From: Actinacidiphila epipremni
Lineage (GTDB): Bacteria; Actinomycetota; Actinomycetes; Streptomycetales; Streptomycetaceae
Direction of reading: 5' to 3'
Length of the DNA: 64,000 nt
Assembly: GCF_012034175.1 (NCBI RefSeq)
Contig: NZ_JAATEJ010000007.1
Location: 1-64,000 of the forward strand
Below, piece after piece: positions 22,345 through 31,688 of this stretch. The notes beneath the pieces are model-generated. The model did no database searches. It saw only the letters and a list, made by a program, of their open reading frames with translations, and had not been told where the DNA came from. Each line of letters opens with the position of its first letter. Positions within the stretch are counted from its first letter, which is position 1. The position numbers and the translations under genes are program-made.

Positions 22345-23580
22345 ATGGCCGACCGGGTCACGGTGATCGGATGGGACGGCTCGCCCCCCTCCGAGGCCGC
22401 CCGTGCCGCACTGGACGCCGCCACGCTCGTCGCCGGCACCCGCCACCACCTCGCGCTGCCGTACGTACCGGGGAACGCCGAGCACATCGTGCTGGGCAGC
22501 ATCGACATCGCCGCTCGCCGGATCGCCGGCCACCGCGGCACCGCGGTCGTCCTGGCCGACGGCGACCCCGGCTTCTTCGGCGTCGTCCGCGCCCTGCGCG
22601 ACCCCGAGCACGGCCTGGAGGTCGAGGTCATCCCCGGCGTCTCCGCCGTCGCCCGGGCCTTCGCCCGCGCCGGCATGCCCTGGGACGACGCCCGCGTCGT
22701 CGTCGCCACCGGCCGGACCCTGCGCCGCGCGGTCAACGTCTGCCGCTCCTACCCCAAGGTCGCCGTGCTCACCGCGCCCGGCGCAGGACCCGCCGAACTC
22801 GCCCTGATGCTCACCGGGGTCCACCGCACCTTCGTCATCTGCGAGGCCCTCGGCTCCGAGCGCGAGCAGGTCACCGTGCTGACCTCCGACAAGGTCGCCG
22901 ACCACATATGGCGCGACCCCAACATCGTGCTCGTCGTCGGCGGCAGCACCGCGGCCCCCGGCCTCCTGCCCGCGCCCTCCGTCGGCGCCCGCCCCGCGAC
23001 CTCCCGCGGCGGCGGCTGGATCGCCGGCCGCGACCCCAACTTCCCCGGCCCGGTGCGCGGCTGGGCGCTGCCCTCGGCCGAATACGGCGGCCATGTGCCG
23101 GTACCCGTCCGGGCCGTCCAACTCGCCCGGCTCGGCCCGCGCACCGGCGACCTGGTGTGGGACATCGGCGCCGCCGACGGCTCCGTCGCCGTCGAGGCCG
23201 CACGGCTCGGCGCCGCCGTCATCGCCGTCGACCGCGACCCGCAGGCGTGCGACTGGGTCGCCGCCACCGGGCGCCGGGCCGGCGTCCAGCTCCAGGTCGT
23301 GCACGGCACCGCGCCGCAGGCGCTGGAGGACCTGCCCGAGCCCGACGTGGTCCGCGTCGGCTGCGCCGACCCCGCCGTCGTCGCCGCGTGCGCGGCCCGC
23401 CGCCCCGAGCGGATCGTCGTCGCGGCGCCCGGCCGGGAGTCGGCGGAAGCACTCGACCGGGCGCTCGCAGAAGGCGGTTACACCGTCGAACGGATGTTGC
23501 TGCACTGCGTCGAACTCGGCGACGGATGGCACCCCAGGGACGGCTCGGAGATCTACGTCCTGAGCGGTACCCGGCCCTGA
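22345..23580 (+). CDS. cobL: Precorrin-6Y C5,15-methyltransferase (decarboxylating), CbiE-CbiT fusion
   Basis: 411 residues, ATG at 22345. The N-terminal domain (about 1-200) is a tetrapyrrole methylase (CbiE): DGDPGFFGVVRAL is the typical GDP motif region. The C-terminal domain (about 240-410) is CbiT-like, with SAM motif DIGAADGSVAVEAARLGA. Methylates corrin C5 and C15 and decarboxylates the acetate chain in aerobic or anaerobic B12 synthesis. Neighbours the BluB-CobT fusion and CobA genes. Confidence 0.93.
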   Translation: MADRVTVIGWDGSPPSEAARAALDAATLVAGTRHHLALPYVPGNAEHIVLGSIDIAARRIAGHRGTAVVLADGDPGFFGVVRALRDPEHGLEVEVIPGVSAVARAFARAGMPWDDARVVVATGRTLRRAVNVCRSYPKVAVLTAPGAGPAELALMLTGVHRTFVICEALGSEREQVTVLTSDKVADHIWRDPNIVLVVGGSTAAPGLLPAPSVGARPATSRGGGWIAGRDPNFPGPVRGWALPSAEYGGHVPVPVRAVQLARLGPRTGDLVWDIGAADGSVAVEAARLGAAVIAVDRDPQACDWVAATGRRAGVQLQVVHGTAPQALEDLPEPDVVRVGCADPAVVAACAARRPERIVVAAPGRESAEALDRALAEGGYTVERMLLHCVELGDGWHPRDGSEIYVLSGTRP

Positions 23581-23884
23581 TCCACGGCTGATCCGTACAT
23601 GATCAAAGTGCCGTCCGCGGCGGCGTTTGCGCATGTCGGGGCGGTGTACGGGCGCGGCATGTGAGATACGTCCCGAGGTGCGGACTTCGGCACGGAGCGC
23701 GGTGCCCCGGGGGGTAGGCTGACGGATCGTTGTGCCGTCGTCGTGCGTTGACGGGGCGTCGATACCACCGGCGTTCCCGGCGCCCGACGTGCCGCATCAC
23801 AGGCCCGCTCGTTGAAGTCTGTGAGGGGTGGGGTGTGCGAGGCGCAGCGCTGGAAGGAGCGACACCGATGGGCGAGGGGCACGC
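23581..23884 (+). other. Intergenic region between cobL and the bluB-cobT fusion
   Basis: 304 bases. It contains no recognisable cobalamin riboswitch core. A GGAAGGAG run at 23852-23859 precedes several close start codons. Probably promoter and leader only. Confidence 0.4.
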
Positions 23885-26800
23885 ATGACGGACACCGCTC
23901 GGATCCCCGGCGAGGGGCAGCCGGAGAACGCGGTCGGCGACACGGCTCACCAGCCGCACACCGGCGCGACCGGCGCACCGCACGCCGCCGCCCCCGGCTG
24001 GGGCGCCCCCGCCGACCCCGGCTACGCCTACCTCGACCAGCCCGCCCCCGCCGGGCTCGACGAGGACGACGACGTGCTCCTCATGCCCGGCCCCCAGGGC
24101 ACCTGGAGCGACCCGCAGCCCGTCCCGCCGCAGCCCGAGCCGCACCTGGCCGGGGGCGAAGCGGCGCCGCCCGCACCGGGGTTCGCCGGCGCCGGGGCCG
24201 CCGGCGGGAGCGAGGGCGCCGGTTTCCCGGCGCCGGACGCGGGGTTCACCGCGGGGGGGCCGCAGGCGGGGCAGGGGTTTGCGCCGCAGCAGGTGGCGGG
24301 CGCGGAGGGCGCGCAGGGGTTCGCGGGCCAGGGGTTCGCGGTGCCGGGGTCTGAGCAGGGGTTCGCCGCGGCGGGCGCCGAGCAGGGGTTTGTTGCGCCG
24401 GGGCAGCTGCCGGGCGGTGAGCCGGGCGCCGCGTTCGCCGCGCCGGGGCAGGTGCCGGGTTCGGAGCAGGGCGCGGGGTTCGCCGCGCCGGGTGAGGGCT
24501 TCCCGGGGTTCGCCGGGCCCGGTGCGGTGCCGGGTGCCGAGGCCGCCGCGGGGTTCGCCGGGGCGGAGCAGGGGCTCGCGGCGCCGGGACAGCCGGCCGG
24601 TGACGCCTCGGGGGCGGGCTTCACCGCGCCGGGGCAGGGACCTGACGGCGAGTCGGGCGGGGGCTCCGGCTTCGGCGCCGAGGTCGCGCCGGGCTTCACC
24701 ACGCAGGGGCAGGGCGGCTTCGCCGCCGCGCAGGACGCGGCTTCCGGCGCTGCGGGGCAGGGCGCCGACGCGGCCGGGTTCATGGCGCCGGGCGGCGAGC
24801 AGGCGGGGCCGCAGGGCCCGGGCTCCGTCCCGGGAGGGCAGGAGCAGGCTGCGGGCCATCTCCCCGCCGGGCAGCCGGAGTCCGGGGGCCGGCCGGAGAC
24901 CGCCGGGCCGGCCGCGCAGGGGCACACGCCCGCGCAGGGCACGCCCCGTCCCGCCGCCGAGCCGGGCACGGGCGACGACGCCGGGCGCCCCCGCGGCGCC
25001 GACAGCCCGCCGCGCCGCCCGCTGCACATGGGCCCGCCGGTCAACGACACCCCGAGCGGCGGCGTGTCCGTACGCTCCCTCGCCGACCGCGGACCCGCGG
25101 CCACGCCCGTACGGGTCCAGGGCCCGCCCACCGCGGGGCCCGAATACCTCGACGTGCTCCCGGACGGCACCCGCGCCATCCCCGCCCAGCAGAACGGCGA
25201 TCCGGCCGACCAGGGCGCCGCGGCGCAGAACGGCTGGCCGTCCGCGCAGACCCCGTCGCAGCAGTCGCTGATCCCGCACGCCGACAGCATCATCCCCTCC
25301 CAGCCGGCCCCCGGGACGCAGCCGCCGGCCGCGCAGGACGCCGCCGCTACGGCCGCGCCCGCAGCGCAGGCCGCGGAGGGCGCCGCCGGTACGGGCACGC
25401 CCGCGACGCAGGCCGCGGAGGGCGCCGCGCCCGCGCCGGACGCGGGGGAGCACACGCCGTCCGCGCAGGAGTCGGGAGCCGGGACGGCGACGACCGGGCA
25501 GGTGCCGGGCGCCGGGGATGCGACGTCCACGCGGAAGTCGGGGCAAACGCCCGCCGCCCAGGCGCCCGCGCCCGCGCCCGCGCGGGAGCAGCAGACGCCG
25601 CCCGCGCAGGAGCCGGCGCCGCACACACCGGCCGCCGGTGTGGCCGCGCCCGCCGCCGAGCCGGTCCAGGCGACGCCGCCGCAGGGCACGGGCTCCGAGC
25701 TGGCCGGACCCGCGGCTTCCGGCGCCGCGCCCGCCCCGATCGGCCTCGACCTGGCCACCCCGCCGTCCGGCCCCGCCTTCGACGCGCAGGCCGCGACCGC
25801 CCAGGCCGCGCCGGTCGAGAACGGCCAGGGCGGCGCCCCGAGCCTCGCCTCCCTCGTCGCCGACTCCGCCGCCCCCGCGGCGCAGCCCGAGCCGTCGCCG
25901 GAGCCCGCCGCCGACGCCCCGTCAGCCCCCGCCGCCCCGGCGCGTACGCCCGCGGCCGAAGCGCCCAAGAGCGGTGGCCGCAGGGCCCGCCGCGAGGCCA
26001 AGGCCGCCGCGGCGGCCGTACAGCCCGCCGCGGAAGCCGCAGCGCCCGAGCCGGCGGAAGCGGCCGTACCCGCCGAGCCTGCCGCGCCCGCGGAGCCGGC
26101 CGTGGCCGAGGCCGAAGCCGCCCCCGTACCGGCGCCGTCGCCCGAGCCGGCGGAGACCGCCGAGGTGCCCGCCCCGGCGACCGAGCCCGCGGAGGCGTAC
26201 GAGCCCGCCGTGCGCGACGCCGTGCACCGGGTCATCCGCGAACGCCGCGACATCCGCAACGGCTTCCGCCCCGACCCCATCCCGCACGACGTGCTGCTGC
26301 GCGTCCTGGAGGCCGCGCACACCGCGCCCAGCGTCGGGCACTCGCAGCCGTGGGACTTCGTCGTCATCCGCTCCGAGAAGACCCGCGAGAAGATGCACGA
26401 GCTGGCCATGGCGCAGCGCGAGGCGTACGCCAAGTCGCTGCCCAAGGGCCGGGCCCGGCAGTTCCGCGAGCTCAAGATCGAGGCGATCCTCGACACGCCC
26501 GTCAACATCGTGGTCACCGCCGACCCCACCCGCGGCGGCCGGCACACCCTCGGCCGGCACACCCAGCCGCAGATGGCGCCCTACAGCTCCGCGCTGGCCG
26601 TGGAGAACCTGTGGCTCGCCGCCCGGGCCGAAGGGCTCGGCGTGGGGTGGGTCAGCTTCTTCGACGAGCGCCAGATGGTCGCCGAACTCGGCCTGCCCGA
26701 GCACCTGGAGGTCGTGGCGTACCTGTGCGTGGGGTACGTCGACGAATTCCCCGAGGAGCCCGAGCTGATGCAGGCGGGCTGGTCGCAGCGCCGCCCGCTG

Positions 26801-27916
26801 TCCTGGGTCGTCCACGAGGAGGAGTACGGCAACCGGGCGCTGCCCGGCGAGGAGCCGCACGACCTGCTCGACGAGACGCTGCGCGGCATCCGCCCGCTGG
26901 ACGCGAAGGCGCTCGGCGAGGCGTGGGAGCGGCAGAAGCGGATGACCAAGCCGGCCGGGGCGCTGGGCATGCTGGAGATCATCTCCGCGCAGCTCGCCGG
27001 GCTCTCCCGGCAGTGCCCGCCGCCGCTCCCGGAGCCGGCCGCCGTGGCGATCTTCGCCGGCGACCACGGGGTGCACGCGCAGGGCGTCACCGCGTGGCCG
27101 CAGGAGGTCACCGGGCAGATGGTCGCCAACTTCCTCGGCGGCGGGGCGGTGTGCAACGCCTTCGCCAACCAGGTCGGGGCGGAGGTGTGCGTCGTCGACG
27201 TCGGCGTGGCCTCCGAACTGCCCAGCACGCCGGGGCTGCTGCCGCGCAAGGTGCGGGCCGGGACGGCGGACTTCACCGCGGGGCCGGCGATGACGAAGGA
27301 AGAGGCGCTGCGCGCGATCGAGGTCGGCATCGAGACCGCGCGCGACCTGGTGGCGGCGGGCAACAAGGCGCTGCTCACCGGGGAGATGGGCATCGCCAAC
27401 ACGACGACGTCCGCGGCGCTGATCGCCGTCTACACCGGGGCGGACCCGGCGGAGGTCACCGGGCGCGGCACCGGCATCAACGACGAGATGCACGCCCGCA
27501 AGGTGGAGGTCGTACGGCGGGCGCTGGAGCTGCACCGGCCCGACCCGGCCGACCCCATCGCCGTCCTCACGGCGGTCGGCGGGCTCGAACACGCCGCGAT
27601 GGTCGGCCTGCTGCTCGGCGCGGCTGCGCTGCGCACGCCGGTGATCCTCGACGGCGTGAGCGCGGGCGCGGCGGCGCTGGTCGCCCGGGCGATCGCGCCC
27701 GAGGTGCTCGCCGCGTGCATCGCCGGCCACCGCAGCGCCGAGCCCGGCCACGTCGCCGCCCTCACCGCGCTGGGGCTCCGCCCCCTGGTCGACCTCGACC
27801 TCCGCCTCGGCGAAGGCACCGGCGCGCTTCTTGCCCTCCCGCTGGTCCAAAGCGCCGCCCGCGTCATGCACGAGGTCGCCACCTTCGACGCGGCGGGCGT
27901 CACCGAAAAGGCGTAA
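23885..27916 (+). CDS. cobT: BluB-CobT fusion with very long disordered N-terminus
   Basis: About 1343 residues from the ATG at 23885. Residues 1 to about 770 are low-complexity Gly/Ala/Pro/Gln, with degenerate GAGFAAPGQ-like repeats in the first 300. Residues about 770-985 are a nitroreductase-like BluB domain (RDIRNGFRPDPIP, APSVGHSQPWDFV), which makes 5,6-dimethylbenzimidazole from FMN. Residues about 990-1340 are CobT, which activates that base with nicotinate mononucleotide; its catalytic Glu is in LGEGTGALLALPL. Both steps of lower-ligand synthesis are thus in one chain. An upstream ATG at 23869 is in another frame. Confidence 0.88.
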   Translation: MTDTARIPGEGQPENAVGDTAHQPHTGATGAPHAAAPGWGAPADPGYAYLDQPAPAGLDEDDDVLLMPGPQGTWSDPQPVPPQPEPHLAGGEAAPPAPGFAGAGAAGGSEGAGFPAPDAGFTAGGPQAGQGFAPQQVAGAEGAQGFAGQGFAVPGSEQGFAAAGAEQGFVAPGQLPGGEPGAAFAAPGQVPGSEQGAGFAAPGEGFPGFAGPGAVPGAEAAAGFAGAEQGLAAPGQPAGDASGAGFTAPGQGPDGESGGGSGFGAEVAPGFTTQGQGGFAAAQDAASGAAGQGADAAGFMAPGGEQAGPQGPGSVPGGQEQAAGHLPAGQPESGGRPETAGPAAQGHTPAQGTPRPAAEPGTGDDAGRPRGADSPPRRPLHMGPPVNDTPSGGVSVRSLADRGPAATPVRVQGPPTAGPEYLDVLPDGTRAIPAQQNGDPADQGAAAQNGWPSAQTPSQQSLIPHADSIIPSQPAPGTQPPAAQDAAATAAPAAQAAEGAAGTGTPATQAAEGAAPAPDAGEHTPSAQESGAGTATTGQVPGAGDATSTRKSGQTPAAQAPAPAPAREQQTPPAQEPAPHTPAAGVAAPAAEPVQATPPQGTGSELAGPAASGAAPAPIGLDLATPPSGPAFDAQAATAQAAPVENGQGGAPSLASLVADSAAPAAQPEPSPEPAADAPSAPAAPARTPAAEAPKSGGRRARREAKAAAAAVQPAAEAAAPEPAEAAVPAEPAAPAEPAVAEAEAAPVPAPSPEPAETAEVPAPATEPAEAYEPAVRDAVHRVIRERRDIRNGFRPDPIPHDVLLRVLEAAHTAPSVGHSQPWDFVVIRSEKTREKMHELAMAQREAYAKSLPKGRARQFRELKIEAILDTPVNIVVTADPTRGGRHTLGRHTQPQMAPYSSALAVENLWLAARAEGLGVGWVSFFDERQMVAELGLPEHLEVVAYLCVGYVDEFPEEPELMQAGWSQRRPLSWVVHEEEYGNRALPGEEPHDLLDETLRGIRPLDAKALGEAWERQKRMTKPAGALGMLEIISAQLAGLSRQCPPPLPEPAAVAIFAGDHGVHAQGVTAWPQEVTGQMVANFLGGGAVCNAFANQVGAEVCVVDVGVASELPSTPGLLPRKVRAGTADFTAGPAMTKEEALRAIEVGIETARDLVAAGNKALLTGEMGIANTTTSAALIAVYTGADPAEVTGRGTGINDEMHARKVEVVRRALELHRPDPADPIAVLTAVGGLEHAAMVGLLLGAAALRTPVILDGVSAGAAALVARAIAPEVLAACIAGHRSAEPGHVAALTALGLRPLVDLDLRLGEGTGALLALPLVQSAARVMHEVATFDAAGVTEKA

Positions 27917-28305
27917 CCCCCCAGGGGCTCACCGGTTACCCGCCGGGCTGCCCCTTCCTGCCGGTGCCGGGATCTTCCCGCCGTTGTGGCTTGTCGCTCC
28001 GTTCTCCCCCAGAGCTTCGCCTGGGGGTACCCCCACGCGCCCCTGAAATGCTCACCCGGCGCGGCAGCAGTGAGCTGCTCCAGCGCCGGAGGTCGGCAAA
28101 CCCAGGGGCGCGTGGGGGTACCGGCGTAACCCCCCAGGGGCTCACCGGTTACCCGCCGGGCTGCCCCTTCCTGCCGGTGCCGGATCTTCCCGCCGTTGTG
28201 GCTTGTCGCGCAGTTCCCCGCGCCCCTGAAATACTCGCCCGGCGCGGCAGCAGTGAGCTGCTTCCGCGCCGGAGGTCAGCAAACCCAGGGGCGCGTGGGG
28301 GTACC
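27910..28305. repeat. Two direct copies of a Streptomyces-type palindromic intergenic repeat
   Basis: Copy 1 is 27910-28121 and copy 2 is 28123-28305. Both begin GGCGTAACCCCCCAGGGG, share the GCCGTTGTGGCTTGTCGC and GCGCCCCTGAAAT cores, and end with AAACCCAGGGGCGCGTGG. Copy 1 carries an additional insert of about 30 bases. The same family of repeats is common between genes in Streptomyces. The duplicated unit includes the last two codons of the bluB-cobT gene. Confidence 0.85.
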
Positions 28306-28355
28306 CCCAGGCGAAGCTCTGGGGGAGAACGGAGCGACCAGCCACGACGGGCGGA
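28298..28355. repeat. Inverted copy of part of the repeat unit
   Basis: The segment GTGGGGGTACCCCCAGGCG and onward to about 28355 is the reverse complement of the extra block in copy 1 (about 27985-28043). The cluster can therefore fold into a large cruciform or mRNA hairpin. May act as a terminator for the cobT fusion. Confidence 0.75.
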
Positions 28356-28492
28356 TGGTCGCGACGGGACAGGACGGGGCAGCTCGCGGCGTACGCGCCG
28401 GGCGCGGGCGTACACAGGCGCGGCGGGACCGGCGGGGGCGGGAACGTAAGATCGGGGGGTTCGGGGTTGGGCTCAGGAAGGAGCGCCACGCA

Positions 28493-29725
28493 GTGGAGGA
28501 CGCACCCGCGTATCCCGTTGGGCTGCGGCTGAAAGGCCGCCGCGTCGTCGTGATCGGCGGCGGCCAGGTCGCCCAGCGGCGGCTGCCCGCGCTGCTGACG
28601 GCGGGCGCCGACATCGTGCTGGTCGCGCCGGAGGCGACCGCCTCCGTGGAGGCGATGGCGGACGCCGGCGAGCTGCGCTGGGAGCGGCGGGCCTACCGGG
28701 AGGGCGACCTGGAGGGAGCCTGGTACGCCCTGGTCGCCACGAAGGATTCCGCCGCGAACGCCGCCGCCTCTGCGGAAGCGGAAGCCCGCCGCGTATGGTG
28801 CGTCCGCAGCGACGACGCCGGCGCCGCCACCGCCTGGACGCCGGCCACCGGCCGCACCGACGGAGTCACCGTCGCCGTCCTGACCGGCCGCGACCCGCGC
28901 CGCTCCGCCGCCGTGCGGGACGCCGTCGTCGAGGGGCTGCGCGACGGCAGCCTCGTCGCGCCCCGGCACCGGGCCCGTACCGCGGGCGTCGCCCTGGTCG
29001 GGGGCGGCCCCGGCGACCCCGACCTCATCACCGTCCGCGGGCGCCGGCTGCTCGCCGAGGCCGACGTCGTCATCGCCGACCGGCTCGGCCCGCGCGACCT
29101 GCTGGACGAACTGCCGCCGCACGTCGAGGTGATCGACGCGGCGAAGATCCCGTACGGCCGGGCGATGGCCCAGGAGGCGATCAACGCCGCGCTGATCGAG
29201 CACGCCAGGGCCGGCAAGGCCGTCGTACGGCTCAAGGGCGGCGACCCGTTCGTCTTCGGCCGCGGCATGGAGGAGGCCGAGGCGCTGGCCGCGGCGGGCG
29301 TCGCGGTCACCGTCGTGCCGGGCATCTCCAGCTCCATCAGCGTGCCCGGCGCGGCCGGCATCCCGGTCACGCACCGCGGGGTCGCGCATGAGTTCACCGT
29401 GGTCAGCGGGCATGTCGCGCCGGACGACGCGCGCTCGCTGGTCGACTGGCCCGCGCTCGCCCGGCTGCGCGGCACCCTCGTGCTGCTGATGGCGGTGGAG
29501 CGGATCGGCGCGATCGCCGGCACCCTGATCGCCGGTGGCCGCCCGGCCTGCACGCCGGTCGCCGTGGTGCAGGAGGGCACGACCGCCGCGCAGCGCCGGG
29601 TGGACGCCACGCTGGCGACGGTCGCGGAGGCCGTCGCGACCGAGGGCGTACGGCCGCCCGCCGTCATCGTCATCGGCGACGTGGTGAACGTCGGCCCCGC
29701 CGCCGCGGCGAGCGCCCGTGGCTGA
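28493..29725 (+). CDS. cobA: Uroporphyrinogen-III C-methyltransferase / precorrin-2 dehydrogenase (CobA/CysG type)
   Basis: 410 residues from the GTG at 28493, with AAGGAG upstream. The N-terminal part (about 1-150) is the NAD-binding precorrin-2 dehydrogenase/ferrochelatase-like domain with VVVIGGGQVAQRRLPALL. Residues about 160-405 are the SUMT methylase with VGGGPGDPDLITVRG and RLKGGDPFVFGRG. Makes precorrin-2 and sirohydrochlorin, feeding both B12 and siroheme. The stop overlaps the next gene by 8 bases. Confidence 0.93.
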   Translation: MEDAPAYPVGLRLKGRRVVVIGGGQVAQRRLPALLTAGADIVLVAPEATASVEAMADAGELRWERRAYREGDLEGAWYALVATKDSAANAAASAEAEARRVWCVRSDDAGAATAWTPATGRTDGVTVAVLTGRDPRRSAAVRDAVVEGLRDGSLVAPRHRARTAGVALVGGGPGDPDLITVRGRRLLAEADVVIADRLGPRDLLDELPPHVEVIDAAKIPYGRAMAQEAINAALIEHARAGKAVVRLKGGDPFVFGRGMEEAEALAAAGVAVTVVPGISSSISVPGAAGIPVTHRGVAHEFTVVSGHVAPDDARSLVDWPALARLRGTLVLLMAVERIGAIAGTLIAGGRPACTPVAVVQEGTTAAQRRVDATLATVAEAVATEGVRPPAVIVIGDVVNVGPAAAASARG

Positions 29726-30533
29726 ACCGGTCGCCGTCACCGACCCGCACGACCCGCGGCTGCACGACTACACCTCGCTCACCGACGTCGAGCTGCGCCG
29801 CCGCCGCGAACCGGCCGAAGGGCTCTTCATCGCCGAGGGCGAGAAGGTCATCCGGCGGGCGCTCCAGGCCGGTTACCCGATGCGCTCGATGCTGCTCGGC
29901 GACAAGTGGCTGGACGCCCTGCGCGATGTCGTCGACGAGGCCGAGGCGCCGGTCTACGTCGTCGGCGACGACCTCGCCGAGCAGGTCACCGGCTACCACG
30001 TGCACCGCGGCGCGCTCGCCTCGATGCAGCGCAAGCCCCTGCCGGACCCGGCCGGGGTGCTGGCCGGCGCCCGCCGGGTCGTGGTTATGGAGGCGGTCAA
30101 CGACCACACCAACATCGGCGCGATCTTCCGCAGCGCCGCCGCCCTCGGCATGGACGCGGTGCTGCTCTCGCCGGACTGCGCCGACCCGCTCTACCGCCGC
30201 TCGGTGAAGGTGTCGATGGGCGCGGTCTTCTCCGTGCCGTACGCGCGGCTGGCCGCCTGGCCGCGCGACCTGTACGGCACGGTGAAGGACGCCGGCTTCC
30301 GGCTGCTGGCCCTCACCCCGGCCGAGCGGGCGACCGCCCTGCCGGACCTCCCCGTACGCGAACTCCCGCGCCTGGCGCTGCTGCTGGGCGCGGAGGGCCC
30401 GGGCCTGTCGCCGAAGGCGCTCGCGGCGGCCGACACCCTGGTCCGTATCCCGATGGCCCACGGCATCGACTCCCTCAACGTCGGGGCCGCCGCGGCGGTC
30501 GCCTTCTACGCGGTGGCCCGCGGCCCGCAGTAG
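29718..30533 (+). CDS. TrmH/SpoU family RNA 2'-O-methyltransferase
   Basis: 271 residues, GTG at 29718 overlapping the cobA end. SpoU fold with the three conserved motifs: NDHTNIGAIFRSAAALG (motif 1), LLLGAEGPGLS (motif 2) and IPMAHGIDSLNVGAAAAV (motif 3). An N-terminal substrate-binding region precedes it. Methylates ribose 2'-OH in rRNA or tRNA; the target nucleotide is not known. Confidence 0.92.
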   Translation: MAEPVAVTDPHDPRLHDYTSLTDVELRRRREPAEGLFIAEGEKVIRRALQAGYPMRSMLLGDKWLDALRDVVDEAEAPVYVVGDDLAEQVTGYHVHRGALASMQRKPLPDPAGVLAGARRVVVMEAVNDHTNIGAIFRSAAALGMDAVLLSPDCADPLYRRSVKVSMGAVFSVPYARLAAWPRDLYGTVKDAGFRLLALTPAERATALPDLPVRELPRLALLLGAEGPGLSPKALAAADTLVRIPMAHGIDSLNVGAAAAVAFYAVARGPQ

Positions 30534-30536
30534 GCG

Positions 30537-31688
30537 TCAGCCCGCCGCCGCCGGGAGGTCGACCAGGCCGGCCAGGGCGCGGCGGTGCCGGCCCGGGGTG
30601 CCCAGCGCGATCTCGTCGGCCTTCGCGCGCTTGAGGTACAGATGCGCCGGGTGCTCCCACGTCATGCCGATGCCGCCGTGCAGCTGCACCGCCTCCTCGG
30701 CCGCGTGCACCGCGGCGGGGGAGACGTACGCCTGCGCGACCGCCACCGCGAGCGCGACCTCCGCCGGGTCGTCCCAGGCGGCCAGCGCGCCCGCCGCGTT
30801 GCGGGCCGCGGCACGCGCCGAGACGACCTCCAGCCACAGGTCGGCGAGCCGGTGCTTGAGGGACTGGAAGGAGCCGACGACCCGGCCGAACTGGTGGCGC
30901 TGCTTCAGGTAGCCGGTCGTCTCGTCCAGGCACCACTGCGCCAGGCCCAGTTGCTCCGACGCCAGCAGCCCCGCCCCGGTCAGCAGCGCCCGCTCCAGCG
31001 CGGCGCGGGCCGCCCCGCCCGCCGCCAGCAGCCGCCCGGGCGCCCCGTCCAGCGTGAGGTCGGCCAGCGGCCGGGTCAGGTCCAGCGACACCGGCGCCGC
31101 CAACGCCGCGGCGTCCGCGGCCACTTCGTAGAGCGCGGGCCCGTCGGGGCCGGCCGCCGGCACGACCAGCGCCGCCGCGCCCAGCGCGTCCACCACGCTG
31201 GTGACCCGGCCCGTGAGCCGGCCCGCGGCGTCCGCCCGTACGCCCTGGGGGAAGGCGTCGCCCGGCGCGGCGGTCAGCGGCACCGCGAGCGCCGCCGTGA
31301 CCTCGCCCGCGGCGAGCCGCCCCAGCAGGTCCGGCGCCCCGGCCTCGGCGCAGCCCAGCAGCGCCGAGGCCGCCAGCACCGCGCTGCCCAGGAACGGCGT
31401 CGGCGCGACCGCCCCGCCCAGCTCCTCCAGCACCACCGCGGCCTCCCGCGCCGAGGCGCCCTGCCCGCCGTACTCCTCGGGCACCAGCAGCCCGGCCAGG
31501 CCCAGATCCGCGCCCAGCACCTTCCACAGCCCCGGGTCGTACGGCTCGGCGGTCTCGATCCGGCCCAGCACCGCGGCCGGCCCGCAGCGGTCGGCGAGGA
31601 CCGCGCGCACCGCGGCGCGCAGGTCGTCCTCGACCTCGGAGTAGAGCAGGTCGGGGACGGCGGGGGAGGGGCGCTTCGCGGTCGTCAT
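30537..31688 (-). CDS. Acyl-CoA dehydrogenase family protein (short form)
   Basis: 383 residues, ATG at 31688 overlapping the upstream dehydrogenase gene by ATGA. Shows the N-terminal helical domain (LLVPEEYGGQGAS), a middle domain that is weak, and a C-terminal domain with AEEAVQLHGGIGMTWEHPAHLYLKR. The usual catalytic Glu of the EGT motif is not evident, so it may be the partner subunit of a heteromeric ACAD pair. Translationally coupled to the next gene. Confidence 0.88.
   Translation of the reverse strand: MTTAKRPSPAVPDLLYSEVEDDLRAAVRAVLADRCGPAAVLGRIETAEPYDPGLWKVLGADLGLAGLLVPEEYGGQGASAREAAVVLEELGGAVAPTPFLGSAVLAASALLGCAEAGAPDLLGRLAAGEVTAALAVPLTAAPGDAFPQGVRADAAGRLTGRVTSVVDALGAAALVVPAAGPDGPALYEVAADAAALAAPVSLDLTRPLADLTLDGAPGRLLAAGGAARAALERALLTGAGLLASEQLGLAQWCLDETTGYLKQRHQFGRVVGSFQSLKHRLADLWLEVVSARAAARNAAGALAAWDDPAEVALAVAVAQAYVSPAAVHAAEEAVQLHGGIGMTWEHPAHLYLKRAKADEIALGTPGRHRRALAGLVDLPAAAG

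Noticed and set aside
23581-23884. Cobalamin riboswitch before the BluB-CobT fusion
   Set aside because: No B12-box-like core or matching helices could be found by eye.
27917-28490. CRISPR-like array
   Set aside because: Only two long units plus an inverted part, no regular spacers; matches a common streptomycete intergenic repeat.
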